Below, piece by piece: positions 25,663-34,447 of a stretch of DNA of 64,000 nt (position 1 is its first letter; each line of letters opens with the position of its first letter). The stretch is from NCBI RefSeq assembly GCF_020564625.1, contig NZ_JAJBZT010000003.1:248001-312000 (forward strand), in the 5' to 3' direction. Source of the stretch: Leeia speluncae (GTDB lineage: Bacteria; Pseudomonadota; Gammaproteobacteria; Burkholderiales; Leeiaceae). The notes beneath the pieces were generated by a model. That model searched no databases, was not told where the DNA came from, and saw nothing but the letters and a program-made list of their open reading frames with translations. The translations under genes and the position numbers were made by a program.

Positions 25663-27645
25663 ATGTCCTCTAAACCTGATCTCATTGATTTTGCTCAGCA
25701 AGTCACCAAAAGATCGGTTATGCTTTTCTCCGAACCGGATGACGACTTAAATGATCGTTTCCGGCATGGAGGAATAGATAGCGACATGCCACTGAAGTCT
25801 CATAGCGTATTTTTAAACCGAGCTACCCTTTTTAAAATTGCATTACTGCTATTTTTAATGGGTTGTATAGGTGCGCTTACTTTTCATTTGAGCATGCAGC
25901 ATGGCATTAATACGCTGCAGGAAAGTGCCTCAAAACAATTACAGTTTCACGCAAAGGGAATTGAAAGCGAGATGGGCAAATATGCCTTTTTGCCTTCTAT
26001 TCTTGAACTAGAGCAGCCCATCAAAGATATTTTGATGTCTCCCTCACCCAAAACACGTGAGGCAGCAAACCGCTATCTGTCAGGACTAAACCAACGAGCG
26101 GGTAGCCGAGTGGTTTATGTGTTAGACCAAACGGGTCGCGTGCTAGCGACGAGCAATTGGGATGATGAGGATAGTTATCTAGATGAGGATTTATCCTTTC
26201 GCCCTTATTGGCAAGATGCCATTAAAGGGACTCCCGGTCGATTTTATGGGATAGGAATTACGGTAGGCGAACCGGGTTACTACCTCTCTCACCCACTGAA
26301 ATACCGAGACCGAATTGTCGGGGTGGGTGTAGCCAAAATTAAGTTAGAAGCACTAGAAGAACGCTGGCAAAAAGCAGGGTTACATGCGTTTGTGACCGAT
26401 AGCAACGGCATCATTATTTTATCTTCTGATCCTGCCTTAAAACTAAAAGCAATTAACCCGATTTCGCCAGCCAAGCGCGAAGCATTGGCAAGAAGCTTGC
26501 AATATTATTGGCAAGCGCTTTTAGATTTAGCGCCAATTACTAGAGAGCCAATTGGGCATCATGCCGAAATTTTGGTGCTAAAAGGCGATAAGACGGAAGG
26601 TAACCGGCCGGTTAGTTATATTGCACAAACAAGGCAATTACAAGGGACGCCATGGGGATTTACCCTGCTAGTTCCACTTGACTCGGTAAAAGATGATGCC
26701 ATCAGTAATGCAATTTTGGCGGCGACCTTATTTGCCTGCTTCTCTATTTTATTGATTGCTTGGAATGAACGACGCAAAGTGATTCGCGCGCGATTAGCTG
26801 CCAGAGAAGCGTTACGAAAAGCCAATAGCGAACTAGAACAGCGCATTACCGAGCGCACAGAAGTCTTGCAACAAACAAACTTACAGTTGATGGCGGAAGT
26901 GGAATCGCGAATGGCCGCCGAACAACACTTGCGTGAGACGCAAGATGAATTAGTTCAAGCAAGTAAAATGGCCGCGATAGGCCAAATGTCTACCGGTATT
27001 GCACACGAGCTAAACCAACCCTTAGCTGCACTAAGAACCATTGCCGCTAACAGCATTCGGTTTCTCGAACGCGGCAACCAGGAAGTGGTCACCACCAATT
27101 TACAGATGATTAATGAGTTGGTGGACCGAATGGGTAGAACCACTGCGAACTTACGTGCTTTTGCGAGAAAACCTGAACGCAAGCATGGCACATCTAGCTT
27201 AAAACGCGCATTAGATGCAAATTGGCTGCTGCTTCAACCACGGTTAGAAGGGGTGATTGTTGTTCAGGATAATCTCAATGAAGATGTGATCCTCAATATT
27301 GATCAAACTAGCCTTGAGCAAATTCTGACCAATTTGATTGGTAATGCGATCGATGCAATGCAATCGACAGACACGCCAAGGCTCATTATTTCTGCAAAGA
27401 TCGACAACGAAAAATTGCATTTAACGGTAGCAGATAATGGTAGTGGTTTATCTACCGAAGCATTGAATAACCTTTTTCAGCCATTTTTCACCACCAAGCC
27501 TGCACCTCATGGTTTAGGATTGGGCCTCACCTTGTCGGCAAGCTTGGCGGCTGCGGTGGGTGGCAAATTAAGTGCAGAGCAAATCCCAACGGGTGGTGCA
27601 GCCTTTACGCTGACGCTAGACATTCATCAGTCTGACGAATCATAA
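25663..27645 (+). CDS. aauS: DctB/AauS-type sensor histidine kinase
   Basis: A 660-residue membrane kinase. Helices at about 48-70 and 350-370 bracket a periplasmic double-Cache region (RVVYVLDQTGRVLATSNW, DEDLSFRPYWQDAIKG, TVGEPGYYLSHP). A coiled coil (NSELEQRITERTEVLQQTN) leads to the H-box with the phospho-His in STGIAHELNQPLAALR, then N-box LIGNAIDAM, VADNGSGL and GLGLGLTLS. ATG 25663 is taken over the upstream TTG. The name aauS rests on the adjacent gltIJKL and on the operators; DctB for C4-dicarboxylates is the main alternative. Confidence 0.85.
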   Translation: MSSKPDLIDFAQQVTKRSVMLFSEPDDDLNDRFRHGGIDSDMPLKSHSVFLNRATLFKIALLLFLMGCIGALTFHLSMQHGINTLQESASKQLQFHAKGIESEMGKYAFLPSILELEQPIKDILMSPSPKTREAANRYLSGLNQRAGSRVVYVLDQTGRVLATSNWDDEDSYLDEDLSFRPYWQDAIKGTPGRFYGIGITVGEPGYYLSHPLKYRDRIVGVGVAKIKLEALEERWQKAGLHAFVTDSNGIIILSSDPALKLKAINPISPAKREALARSLQYYWQALLDLAPITREPIGHHAEILVLKGDKTEGNRPVSYIAQTRQLQGTPWGFTLLVPLDSVKDDAISNAILAATLFACFSILLIAWNERRKVIRARLAAREALRKANSELEQRITERTEVLQQTNLQLMAEVESRMAAEQHLRETQDELVQASKMAAIGQMSTGIAHELNQPLAALRTIAANSIRFLERGNQEVVTTNLQMINELVDRMGRTTANLRAFARKPERKHGTSSLKRALDANWLLLQPRLEGVIVVQDNLNEDVILNIDQTSLEQILTNLIGNAIDAMQSTDTPRLIISAKIDNEKLHLTVADNGSGLSTEALNNLFQPFFTTKPAPHGLGLGLTLSASLAAAVGGKLSAEQIPTGGAAFTLTLDIHQSDES

Positions 27646-27710
27646 ACGAGGGTCCGATTCACCCTGTTGAAGTAATCTTTGTCGTTACCCTTCATTGATA
27701 GGAAAGTCAC

Positions 27711-29063
27711 ATGAGTACCAGTCCACTAAGCGTGCTGATTATTGAGGATGATCCTCATGTATTAGTTGGCTGTTCGCAAGCCTTTGCTTTAGAGGATATT
27801 CCGACGCTAACGGCAACGTCTGCAGAAGAAGCCCTGCCGATGATTAGCAATACTTTTGCAGGGATTATCGTTTCTGATATTCGACTCCCCGGCATGGACG
27901 GCTTGCAGCTACTCAAACGTATTCGGCAAATTGATGCCACCTTACCGGTGGTACTCATTACCGGACATGGGGCAATTAGCATGGCGGTGGATGCCATGCG
28001 TGATGGTGCGTATGACTTTATTGAAAAACCATTTTCACCTGAACGCTTAATTGAAGTGGCAAGACGCGCAATGGAACAGCGGCGCTTAGCATTAGAAGTT
28101 AGCTTCTTACGTCAGCAGTTGCATGAAAAACCCCTCGAAGCCTATTTGATCGGCCACTCCCCCGCGATGCAATCTTTGCGCAAAATGATTGCGAACCTTG
28201 CCGATACCGACGCCAATGTATTGATTGAAGGCGAAACAGGAACAGGTAAAGAATTAGTTGCACGTAGCCTGCATGACTTTAGCCGTAGGAAACAACACAC
28301 GTTTGTGCCTCTTAACTGCGGCGGTTTACCGGAAAGCCTGTTTGAAAGTGAGATTTTTGGGCACGAAGCCAATGCATTTACTGGGGCAGGTAAAAAACGG
28401 ATTGGTAAAATCGAGCATGCGCATCAAGGCACGTTGTTTCTAGATGAAATTGAAACGATGCCCATCGCGCTACAAATTAAATTACTGCGCGTACTGCAAG
28501 ATAGACGCTTAGAACGCCTAGGCTCGAATCAATCGATTCCTGTCGATTGCCGTATTATTGCCGCCACCAAAGAAGACTTGGAACAGCATAGTAAAGCAGG
28601 TCTTTTCCGGACGGATCTATACTACCGGCTGAATGTAGCAACCCTCGCCATTCCACCACTTCGTCAGCGAAAAGAAGATATCCCCCTCTTGTTCGAGCAC
28701 TTTTTGGCAGAATCCTCACTGCGTTTTGACAGAGAAGTACCTGCGACAGATAGCGCGATGATCGCGAGTCTGCAAACGCATGATTGGCCAGGCAATGTAA
28801 GGGAATTAAAAAATGTGGCAGAGCGCGTCGCGCTCGGGTTGCCTCTCTTTAAAAGCACTGAAATCCCAGAAAAAACGGGGCCTCAGAATTTCTCAGAAGC
28901 AGTAGAAACGTTTGAGAAAGCGTTAATTAGAGATGCGCTGGCACATTATCAGGGTAATTTAACCCAAGCTAGCCAAGCATTAGGAATGGCAAAAACGACC
29001 TTGTTTGATAAGGTAAAAAAGTACAATTTAAAAGACGAACAATCAGCTAACAATAAATCGTGA
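27711..29063 (+). CDS. aauR: Sigma54-dependent response regulator, AauR/DctD type
   Basis: A 450-residue activator. The receiver domain has Asp13, Asp14, phospho-acceptor Asp56 and Lys106. The AAA+ domain has Walker A GETGTGKE (174-181), Walker B LFLDEIE (242-248) and a C-terminal Fis-type helix-turn-helix (about 415-440). The sigma54-contact loop, normally GAFTGA, reads NAFTGA at 221-226: Gly to Asn at the first position, read directly from the codon AAT. Otherwise the protein looks intact. It probably binds the dyads upstream of gltI. It follows the kinase after 65 bases with its own AGGAAAG site. Confidence 0.9.
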   Translation: MSTSPLSVLIIEDDPHVLVGCSQAFALEDIPTLTATSAEEALPMISNTFAGIIVSDIRLPGMDGLQLLKRIRQIDATLPVVLITGHGAISMAVDAMRDGAYDFIEKPFSPERLIEVARRAMEQRRLALEVSFLRQQLHEKPLEAYLIGHSPAMQSLRKMIANLADTDANVLIEGETGTGKELVARSLHDFSRRKQHTFVPLNCGGLPESLFESEIFGHEANAFTGAGKKRIGKIEHAHQGTLFLDEIETMPIALQIKLLRVLQDRRLERLGSNQSIPVDCRIIAATKEDLEQHSKAGLFRTDLYYRLNVATLAIPPLRQRKEDIPLLFEHFLAESSLRFDREVPATDSAMIASLQTHDWPGNVRELKNVAERVALGLPLFKSTEIPEKTGPQNFSEAVETFEKALIRDALAHYQGNLTQASQALGMAKTTLFDKVKKYNLKDEQSANNKS

Positions 29064-29071
29064 CCGGCACC

Positions 29072-29103
29072 GTTTGGCTAACTAATCAACAAGTTAGCCA
29101 AAC
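29072..29103. terminator. Convergent hairpin between aauR and gpx
   Basis: A 12-bp perfect stem (29072-29083 with 29092-29103) with an 8-base loop, starting 9 bases after the aauR stop and touching the gpx stop codon. No T-run on either side, so strength as a terminator is uncertain. Confidence 0.5.
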
Positions 29104-29582
29104 TAGCCCAATAACTTCTCAATATCTGCGGCCATTTTTTCTGGCTTTGTCCAACTCGCATATCGCCGAATTACCTTGCCATCTCTACCAATTAAAAACT
29201 TGGTAAAGTTCCAGCGAATTGGCTGCCCGAATATCCCTTTTGCTTCTTTCTTTAGCCATTGATAAAGCGGGATAGTGGCATGCCCATTGACATCAATTCG
29301 CTCAAACATAGGGAAGCTAACGCCATAGTTCTTTTGGCAAAAAGCACCAATTTGGGATGCATTGCCAGGTTCTTGCTTCCCAAATTGGTTGCATGGAAAC
29401 CCGAGAATCTCTAGTCCCTTTGCATGATACTGCTGATAAAGCGCCTCTAACCCCGCATACTGCGGTGTAAAACCACATTGGCTCGCCGTGTTAACCACCA
29501 ACACTACTTTGCCTTGATACTCGGCCAAATCAATTGGCTTACCGGCTAACGATACCGCTTTAAAATCTGCAATAGTAGGCAT
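29103..29582 (-). CDS. Glutathione peroxidase family protein
   Basis: A 159-residue thiol peroxidase with the catalytic Cys36 in NTASQCGFTPQY (a Cys, not selenocysteine, enzyme), FPCNQFGKQEPG with the conserved Gln, and WNFTKFLIGRDG with the conserved Trp-Asn. The loop Cys in FPCNQ suggests the thioredoxin-dependent type. It is 24 bases after metW in the same direction and may share its transcript. Confidence 0.93.
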   Translation of the reverse strand: MPTIADFKAVSLAGKPIDLAEYQGKVVLVVNTASQCGFTPQYAGLEALYQQYHAKGLEILGFPCNQFGKQEPGNASQIGAFCQKNYGVSFPMFERIDVNGHATIPLYQWLKKEAKGIFGQPIRWNFTKFLIGRDGKVIRRYASWTKPEKMAADIEKLLG

Positions 29583-29606
29583 AGCAGCAACTCTCAGGTA
29601 TTTGCG

Positions 29607-30206
29607 TTACTTGGTAAATCGGAAAATCGCCAAACTGGCTAATAAATTAGCTAAGAATGGAACGCGTTCGCCATTGTGTAAAGGGCGTACATCCTGCACA
29701 TGAAAACCAAGTTGCGTGCATAGGCGATGGAAGTCTTTGACCGTACAAAAGTGAATGTTCGGCGTATCGTACCATTGGTATGGAATCAGATCGGACACCG
29801 GCATTCTGCCTAGGATTAACTGACGGCGATTATCCCAAAAACCAAAATTTGGAAAAGACACAATACACTCTTTTCCTACGCGAGACATTTCTTTCAAAAT
29901 CCCTTCCACATCTTTCATCGCTTGAATGGTATGGCTCAAAATCACGTAGTCAAACGAGTCGCTTTCAAACATAGAAAGCCCTGACTCTAGGTTACTTTGA
30001 ATGACGTGCACACCATTATCTAAACAAGCAGATATATTGTCGTCATCCCGATCGACCCCGTAGCCACTTACTTTTCGGGTTTGCTGCAAGTAGGCCAACA
30101 AAGAACCATCGCCGCAACCTAAGTCGAGCACGCGACTACCTTCTTTGATTTGTTCGGCAATTTGTTTGAATTCTGGGCGAATATTTAATGAGACGTTTGC
30201 CATCAT
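29607..30206 (-). CDS. metW: Methionine biosynthesis protein MetW
   Basis: A 199-residue protein with a SAM-methyltransferase fold ([40 protein letters not shown]). It shows the MetW pattern [24 protein letters not shown]. MetW acts with MetX in homoserine acylation in Proteobacteria. The ATG overlaps the metX stop (ATGA), so the two are translationally coupled. Confidence 0.94.
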   Translation of the reverse strand: MMANVSLNIRPEFKQIAEQIKEGSRVLDLGCGDGSLLAYLQQTRKVSGYGVDRDDDNISACLDNGVHVIQSNLESGLSMFESDSFDYVILSHTIQAMKDVEGILKEMSRVGKECIVSFPNFGFWDNRRQLILGRMPVSDLIPYQWYDTPNIHFCTVKDFHRLCTQLGFHVQDVRPLHNGERVPFLANLLASLAIFRFTK

Positions 30207-31351
30207 GCTACCTCTCGGTAAATGCGATCCATATAACGACGCATCACGGCGAAATACTGGGGATCTTTCATTAAGAAGGCATCATGTCCATGTGCCGATT
30301 CAATGTCTGCGTAAGTCACTGGTAAACGGTTATCGACCAATGCTTTTACAATTTCTCTAGAGCGATCAGGGGCAAAACGCCAATCTGAATCAAATGCGGC
30401 CACAAAGAAAGAGGCTTTTGCACGTGCCAACGCCCGGCTAAGATTGCCTTCTCCAAACCGCCTTGCAGGATCGAAATAATCCAGCGCTTTGGTCATTAGC
30501 AGGTAGGTATTCGCATCAAAGTAACCGGCAAATTTATCGCCCTGATAACGCAAGTAAGACTCGATCTCGAATTCGACATCAAAGCTATATTTGAACTTTT
30601 CATTGCGCAGCAGACGGCCAAATTTTTCACCCATTCCATCGTCAGACAAATAGGTAATGTGGCCTAACATACGAGCAAGACGCAAACCACGTGTTGGCAC
30701 TACGCCATGCTGGTAATAGTCACCATTATGGAAATCAGGGTCCGTCAAAATTGCCTGACGGGCGACATCATTAAACGCAATGTTTTGCGCAGATAGTTTG
30801 GGCGCAGACGCAATCACCACTGCATGGCGAATCCGCTCTGGGAAGCTCATGCTCCACATTAATGCCTGCATTCCGCCAAGGCTACCACCCACAACAGCCG
30901 CCCATTGAGTGATGCCTAAACGATCTGATAATCTGGCTTGAGAATCGACCCAATCTTTTACTGTCACCACCGGAAAGCGTGAACCGTAAGGTAGACCGGT
31001 CTCAGGGTTAATAGAAGATGGACCTGTCGAACCATGACATCCACCCAGGTTATTTAAACCCACCACAAAAAAGCGATTGGTATCAATTGGTTTGCCTGGG
31101 CCAATCATATTATCCCACCAGCCAACTTGCTTATCATCCGCGTGGTGTTTACCCGCTACGTGCTGATGGCCAGACAAAGCATGGCAAATTAAGATGGCAT
31201 TCGAAGCATCGCTATTTAGCTTGCCATAGGTTTCATACACAAGGTCGTAGTTTGCTAGTGTATTACCGCTAGTTAACGCTAGCGGTTCGTCAAAATGGGC
31301 AACTTGTGGCACCACAATGCCGACAGAATCGTTTTCGATAGACTGTGACAT
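30203..31351 (-). CDS. metX: Homoserine O-acyltransferase MetX
   Basis: A 382-residue alpha/beta-hydrolase enzyme that activates homoserine for methionine synthesis. The nucleophile Ser157 is in [10 protein letters not shown]; the acid is in [12 protein letters not shown] and the His in [26 protein letters not shown] is typical. Many MetX proteins paired with MetW use succinyl-CoA and not acetyl-CoA, so the acyl donor should be left open. Expression is controlled by the upstream SAM-II riboswitch and terminator. Confidence 0.94.
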   Translation of the reverse strand: MSQSIENDSVGIVVPQVAHFDEPLALTSGNTLANYDLVYETYGKLNSDASNAILICHALSGHQHVAGKHHADDKQVGWWDNMIGPGKPIDTNRFFVVGLNNLGGCHGSTGPSSINPETGLPYGSRFPVVTVKDWVDSQARLSDRLGITQWAAVVGGSLGGMQALMWSMSFPERIRHAVVIASAPKLSAQNIAFNDVARQAILTDPDFHNGDYYQHGVVPTRGLRLARMLGHITYLSDDGMGEKFGRLLRNEKFKYSFDVEFEIESYLRYQGDKFAGYFDANTYLLMTKALDYFDPARRFGEGNLSRALARAKASFFVAAFDSDWRFAPDRSREIVKALVDNRLPVTYADIESAHGHDAFLMKDPQYFAVMRRYMDRIYREVA

Positions 31352-31393
31352 GAATTCTCCTACTCGTAGATAAACGAGCGGTTAAAAAGCAAA

Positions 31394-31425
31394 AACCCGC
31401 CGGGCTATAGAAAGCGCGGCGGGTT
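31394..31425 (-). terminator. Leader terminator of the metX riboswitch
   Basis: AACCCGCCG pairs with CGGCGGGTT (9 bp, 14-base loop) and is followed on the minus strand by TTTGCTTTTT. It lies between the SAM-II aptamer and the metX ribosome site, so it is the natural expression platform for transcriptional attenuation. Confidence 0.88.
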
Positions 31426-31438
31426 TTTTGAGTCCATT

Positions 31439-31494
31439 CCAACGCTTTAGCCCCATTTATTGCGCGCCGGCAAGCTGTGTCAAATCGGCGCGGT
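31439..31494 (-). ncRNA. SAM-II riboswitch upstream of metX
   Basis: Read on the minus strand, CGCGCC (31492-31487) pairs with GGCGCG (31468-31463) to form P1. The loop reads GATTTGACACAGCTTGC, and the 3' part CAATAAATGGGGCTAAAG carries the conserved AATAAATG and GCTAAA blocks of the SAM-II (SAM-alpha) pseudoknot. Spacing and order agree with the class, which typically controls metX, metA and other methionine genes. High SAM should favour the downstream terminator or block expression. Confidence 0.9.
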
Positions 31495-31528
31495 ACTTAT
31501 TCTTTTTTGAATAAATACTCATAACTAA

Positions 31529-31557
31529 ACTGTAATACGAGTCGTTTGACGTGTCAA
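31529..31557 (-). promoter_or_regulatory. Sigma70 promoter of the metX leader
   Basis: On the minus strand TTGACA (31557-31552), 17-base spacer, TACAGT (31534-31529). Transcription would start near 31522, about 28 bases before the riboswitch. An inverted repeat TTTGAC-N2-GTCAAA (31545-31558) overlaps the -35 box and could be an operator. Confidence 0.75.
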
Positions 31558-31587
31558 ATACTCAGATTCGTCTCTAGGTACTAGACG

Positions 31588-31613
31588 AAAAAAACCGGGC
31601 AATTTGCCCGGTT
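31588..31613 (-). terminator. Terminator of the rhamnose operon
   Basis: AACCGGGC, 5-base loop, GCCCGGTT, then T-run on the minus strand (31594-31588), 54 bases after the rhaK stop. The stretch 31352-31666 otherwise holds the metX promoter, riboswitch and attenuator described above. Confidence 0.9.
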
Positions 31614-31666
31614 AAAAAACGCGCCCTCTCATGCCCATGATGGGTTCGCGATTCCTCAAGTGGAAT

Positions 31667-33028
31667 TCAATGTGCCAGTGCACTTTCTAGCCACACGTCA
31701 TAATAGGCTTGGATAGCATCCGATAAGGTTGGAACAATTTCACGCAGCTGCTTAATAGGTATATTGTCTGTCTGACAGAGTAACAAGGCGCCCCCCGTTG
31801 TACCGGCTAGATCATCAGAACAGTAAACACGTCTTGACGAGTCTAAGCCCGCAAGCAGTGCGGCAAAGAAGGGATTACCCGCCAAACCACCTTCAATGAC
31901 ATGGCGACCTTGGCTACCCAGCTTTTGCAAACAATAGTGCGTCACGCACACCAAATAAAGTGTGGCTAGCGCGTATTTTTCTTCCGCTGAAAGTACCCGG
32001 TCTGTCGTGATCTTTCCGGATTTACCCATAAATGGCCCACCCGTTTCGGCAAATGCAGGTAAAGCGAAAATCGATTCACTGATTAGCCGAGAAATGTCTG
32101 CTTCTGCACAAGGGGAAAGTGATTGCCCGGCAATTTCAGCGAACTCTCGCCCCCCCATAAAGCGTGCACAGGCAATGGCTTGCCCATAGGCACTTACATT
32201 CGCAAGCATGTCTGCAGATTCTTCAATGCATGAGACATCGCCGCCAATATTCGCCATGATGAGCCAAGTTCCAGAGGAAAGGACAGTGAGTGATTCCCCC
32301 TTGCTTGAGGCAGACAAATACGGCAGTAAAGACGCATTACTATCATGAATGCCCGCAATGACTTCGCAGTGTGCTGCTAACCCTGTCTCTAAAGCCACCG
32401 TCGGCAACACTGTGCCGACCACGGTATTGGCACTTACTAAAGGAGGAAACAAATGCCGCCAGCCTTTTTTTGCGACCAAACTAGAAAAATCACCAGTGCT
32501 CGGCGTCCATAAATCGGTATGACAACCTAAAGAGGTGACTTCACTTACCGCATGCCCAGTGAGTCGCCACGCCCAATATTGGGGATACATGAGAATAGAC
32601 GTAACCTGTGCGAATGCTTCTGGTTGGGTATTGGCGAGCCATGCAATTTGCCGTCCTAGATTTAACCCTGCGGGTAGTTTAGGCGAGCAAGTTTCTTGAA
32701 AACTGGGGCGCTCATTTGCGTAAAGCGCTTCGTCCTCTATCCCCCATTCATAATCCATCACAGGAAACACCAACTCCCCATCACCAATCAAGGCGGCCGT
32801 TGCGCCATGTGTCGTGGTTACAAATTGGGTAATCGCTAGTCGATCAGAAAAGGATTGCAAGGTCTGGCATAACCACGCCCATAAGCCATCTACGTCTGCA
32901 TGGGGATAACGCCCCGTCTGCACAACGTGATTCAGTGTTCTGGTTTCAAGCAGTACCGCTCCGGAACGAGTGGTCACCGTCAACTTGGCATTGGTTTTGC
33001 CAATATCAAAAACTGCGATCAGTGACAT
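31667..33028 (-). CDS. rhaK: Sugar kinase RhaK (FGGY family), L-rhamnulokinase
   Basis: A 453-residue FGGY-type kinase. The phosphate-1 motif is FDIGKTNAKL at the N-terminus, then TTTHGATAALI, DYEWGI, GIHDSNASLLPYL with the catalytic Asp, and VLSSGTW for ATP binding. In the Rhizobium rha operon the kinase at this position phosphorylates L-rhamnulose and is also needed for transport by RhaSTPQ. It is last in the operon, two bases after rhaU, and followed by a strong terminator. Confidence 0.87.
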   Translation of the reverse strand: MSLIAVFDIGKTNAKLTVTTRSGAVLLETRTLNHVVQTGRYPHADVDGLWAWLCQTLQSFSDRLAITQFVTTTHGATAALIGDGELVFPVMDYEWGIEDEALYANERPSFQETCSPKLPAGLNLGRQIAWLANTQPEAFAQVTSILMYPQYWAWRLTGHAVSEVTSLGCHTDLWTPSTGDFSSLVAKKGWRHLFPPLVSANTVVGTVLPTVALETGLAAHCEVIAGIHDSNASLLPYLSASSKGESLTVLSSGTWLIMANIGGDVSCIEESADMLANVSAYGQAIACARFMGGREFAEIAGQSLSPCAEADISRLISESIFALPAFAETGGPFMGKSGKITTDRVLSAEEKYALATLYLVCVTHYCLQKLGSQGRHVIEGGLAGNPFFAALLAGLDSSRRVYCSDDLAGTTGGALLLCQTDNIPIKQLREIVPTLSDAIQAYYDVWLESALAH

Positions 33029-33030
33029 GA

Positions 33031-33345
33031 TTAATCCAGATGAAAGACAGGAATCAGCGGAACAGACACCGGAGAGTGGTCTGGATGGCTATCCATAATA
33101 TCTTGCATGTACGCCCACCATTTTTGCATGATCGGTTGAAGCGGCAAGGCATCCATCTGATGATCATCTGTTCGTCGTAATACGCCAAATAGTAGATGGG
33201 TTGGTTCATCTAAAAAGATGCTGTAATCCCGAATACCTGCAGCATTTAAGAGGTCTACCAACGCTGGCCAAATCTCATCATGTCGGCGCTTATATTCGGC
33301 TAATTGACCTCGATGCAACTGCATGCGAAAAGCGATTTGCTCCAT
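33031..33345 (-). CDS. rhaU: L-rhamnose mutarotase
   Basis: A 104-residue protein of the RhaM/RhaU family: [22 protein letters not shown] with the active-site His, [28 protein letters not shown] and PVFHLD. It interconverts the alpha and beta anomers of L-rhamnose. ATG 33345 is preferred, five bases after AAAGGAG; a GTG two codons earlier overlaps the rhaQ stop. Confidence 0.92.
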   Translation of the reverse strand: MEQIAFRMQLHRGQLAEYKRRHDEIWPALVDLLNAAGIRDYSIFLDEPTHLLFGVLRRTDDHQMDALPLQPIMQKWWAYMQDIMDSHPDHSPVSVPLIPVFHLD

Positions 33346-33347
33346 GA

Positions 33348-34337
33348 TCACTCCTTTCGCACAGTGCCAAGACGGAGCACTGCTGGTACGGTAATGGTGA
33401 CCAACAATAAAAAGCCGACCAAGATCGTCATGATGATGCCGGGAATATTGTCTAGCGACATACCGTAGGTCACCATCCCCATAGTGAAAATTGCAATCAC
33501 CACGCCGAGCATGGTGCCGATACCACCGGCAATGCTGACGCCCCCCAAAATGACCATGGTGATGGCTTCAAGCTCCCAGCCTAGCGCCATATTTGGACGA
33601 GTACTGCCAATACGCGCGGTGAGTAGCACAGAAGCAAGCCCGGCCATCGCGCCCATTAACACAAAGAGAAATAGCTTATGTTGCTCTACCCGAATACCCG
33701 TAAAACGTGACGCGATAGGGTTATTGCCAATCGCAAATAAGCGACGGCCAAACGTCGTGGCATGTAGCAATAAAGAGAACACTACAATGGCGACTAAAAA
33801 CACAATGAACTCTTTAGGGATAATTCCCCACGCATAGCCCTGCCCCCATTCGCCAAACTCAGTCGGGTAGTTAGTGAAGGCTTGATCCCCCAGTACCACA
33901 CTCGCAATACCGCGAAATAGCGACATCGTTCCAATCGTCACCACAATAGAAGGCAAGCGAAATTTGGTCACTAATACCCCGTTCATGAGGCCACATAGGA
34001 CGCCCGTACCAATACCAATAGCGGCTAATTCATAGGCAGATAGCCCATGTTGATTCGCGAGTCCCATTGCCATAGACGACAGCGCCATAATGGCGGCCAC
34101 AGAAAGATCAATCTCCCGGCAAATAATCAGTAATGCCATGGGTAGGGCCAGCAGCGCTTTTTCACTAAAGTTAAAGGTGCTATCGGCCAAATTGTATGGG
34201 TCTAAAAAGTGATCGGAATGCAGACTATTGAAGACAAAGATCATCACAAAAATGCCCAACAACAAGACTTCCCAGCGCTTAAAAAGCTCTTTCCAGAAGT
34301 GGGCTGCGCGATCTTCAACTTGATAACGACTGGTCAT
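33348..34337 (-). CDS. rhaQ: Rhamnose ABC transporter permease RhaQ
   Basis: A 329-residue RbsC-type permease with about 9 to 10 helices. Marks include [37 protein letters not shown] and [17 protein letters not shown]. It forms the channel with RhaP, to which it is related throughout. GAGGAG precedes ATG 34337. The 110-base gap from rhaP contains a hairpin at 34422-34442. Confidence 0.9.
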   Translation of the reverse strand: MTSRYQVEDRAAHFWKELFKRWEVLLLGIFVMIFVFNSLHSDHFLDPYNLADSTFNFSEKALLALPMALLIICREIDLSVAAIMALSSMAMGLANQHGLSAYELAAIGIGTGVLCGLMNGVLVTKFRLPSIVVTIGTMSLFRGIASVVLGDQAFTNYPTEFGEWGQGYAWGIIPKEFIVFLVAIVVFSLLLHATTFGRRLFAIGNNPIASRFTGIRVEQHKLFLFVLMGAMAGLASVLLTARIGSTRPNMALGWELEAITMVILGGVSIAGGIGTMLGVVIAIFTMGMVTYGMSLDNIPGIIMTILVGFLLLVTITVPAVLRLGTVRKE

Positions 34338-34421
34338 GTTGAACTCCTCTTTATATCGATTCAGGGCGTGCCATGATCGACTTATTTATATGTGTCGTAC
34401 TGCGTACTCTTTATACAGCAG

Positions 34422-34442
34422 GAAGAGGGTCTCCCCCTCTTC
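34422..34442 (-). terminator. Hairpin between rhaP and rhaQ
   Basis: GAAGAGGG pairs with CCCTCTTC (8 bp, 5-base loop), six bases after the rhaP stop on the minus strand. No T-run; probably an RNA-stability or attenuation element. Confidence 0.45.
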
Positions 34443-34447
34443 TTTAC

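Noticed and set aside
25877-27645. Reading the sensor kinase as DctB for C4-dicarboxylates
   Set aside because: Architecture is the same, but linkage to gltIJKL and the TTCGGNNNNCCGAA operators fit acidic amino acids better. No dctA or dctP gene is near.
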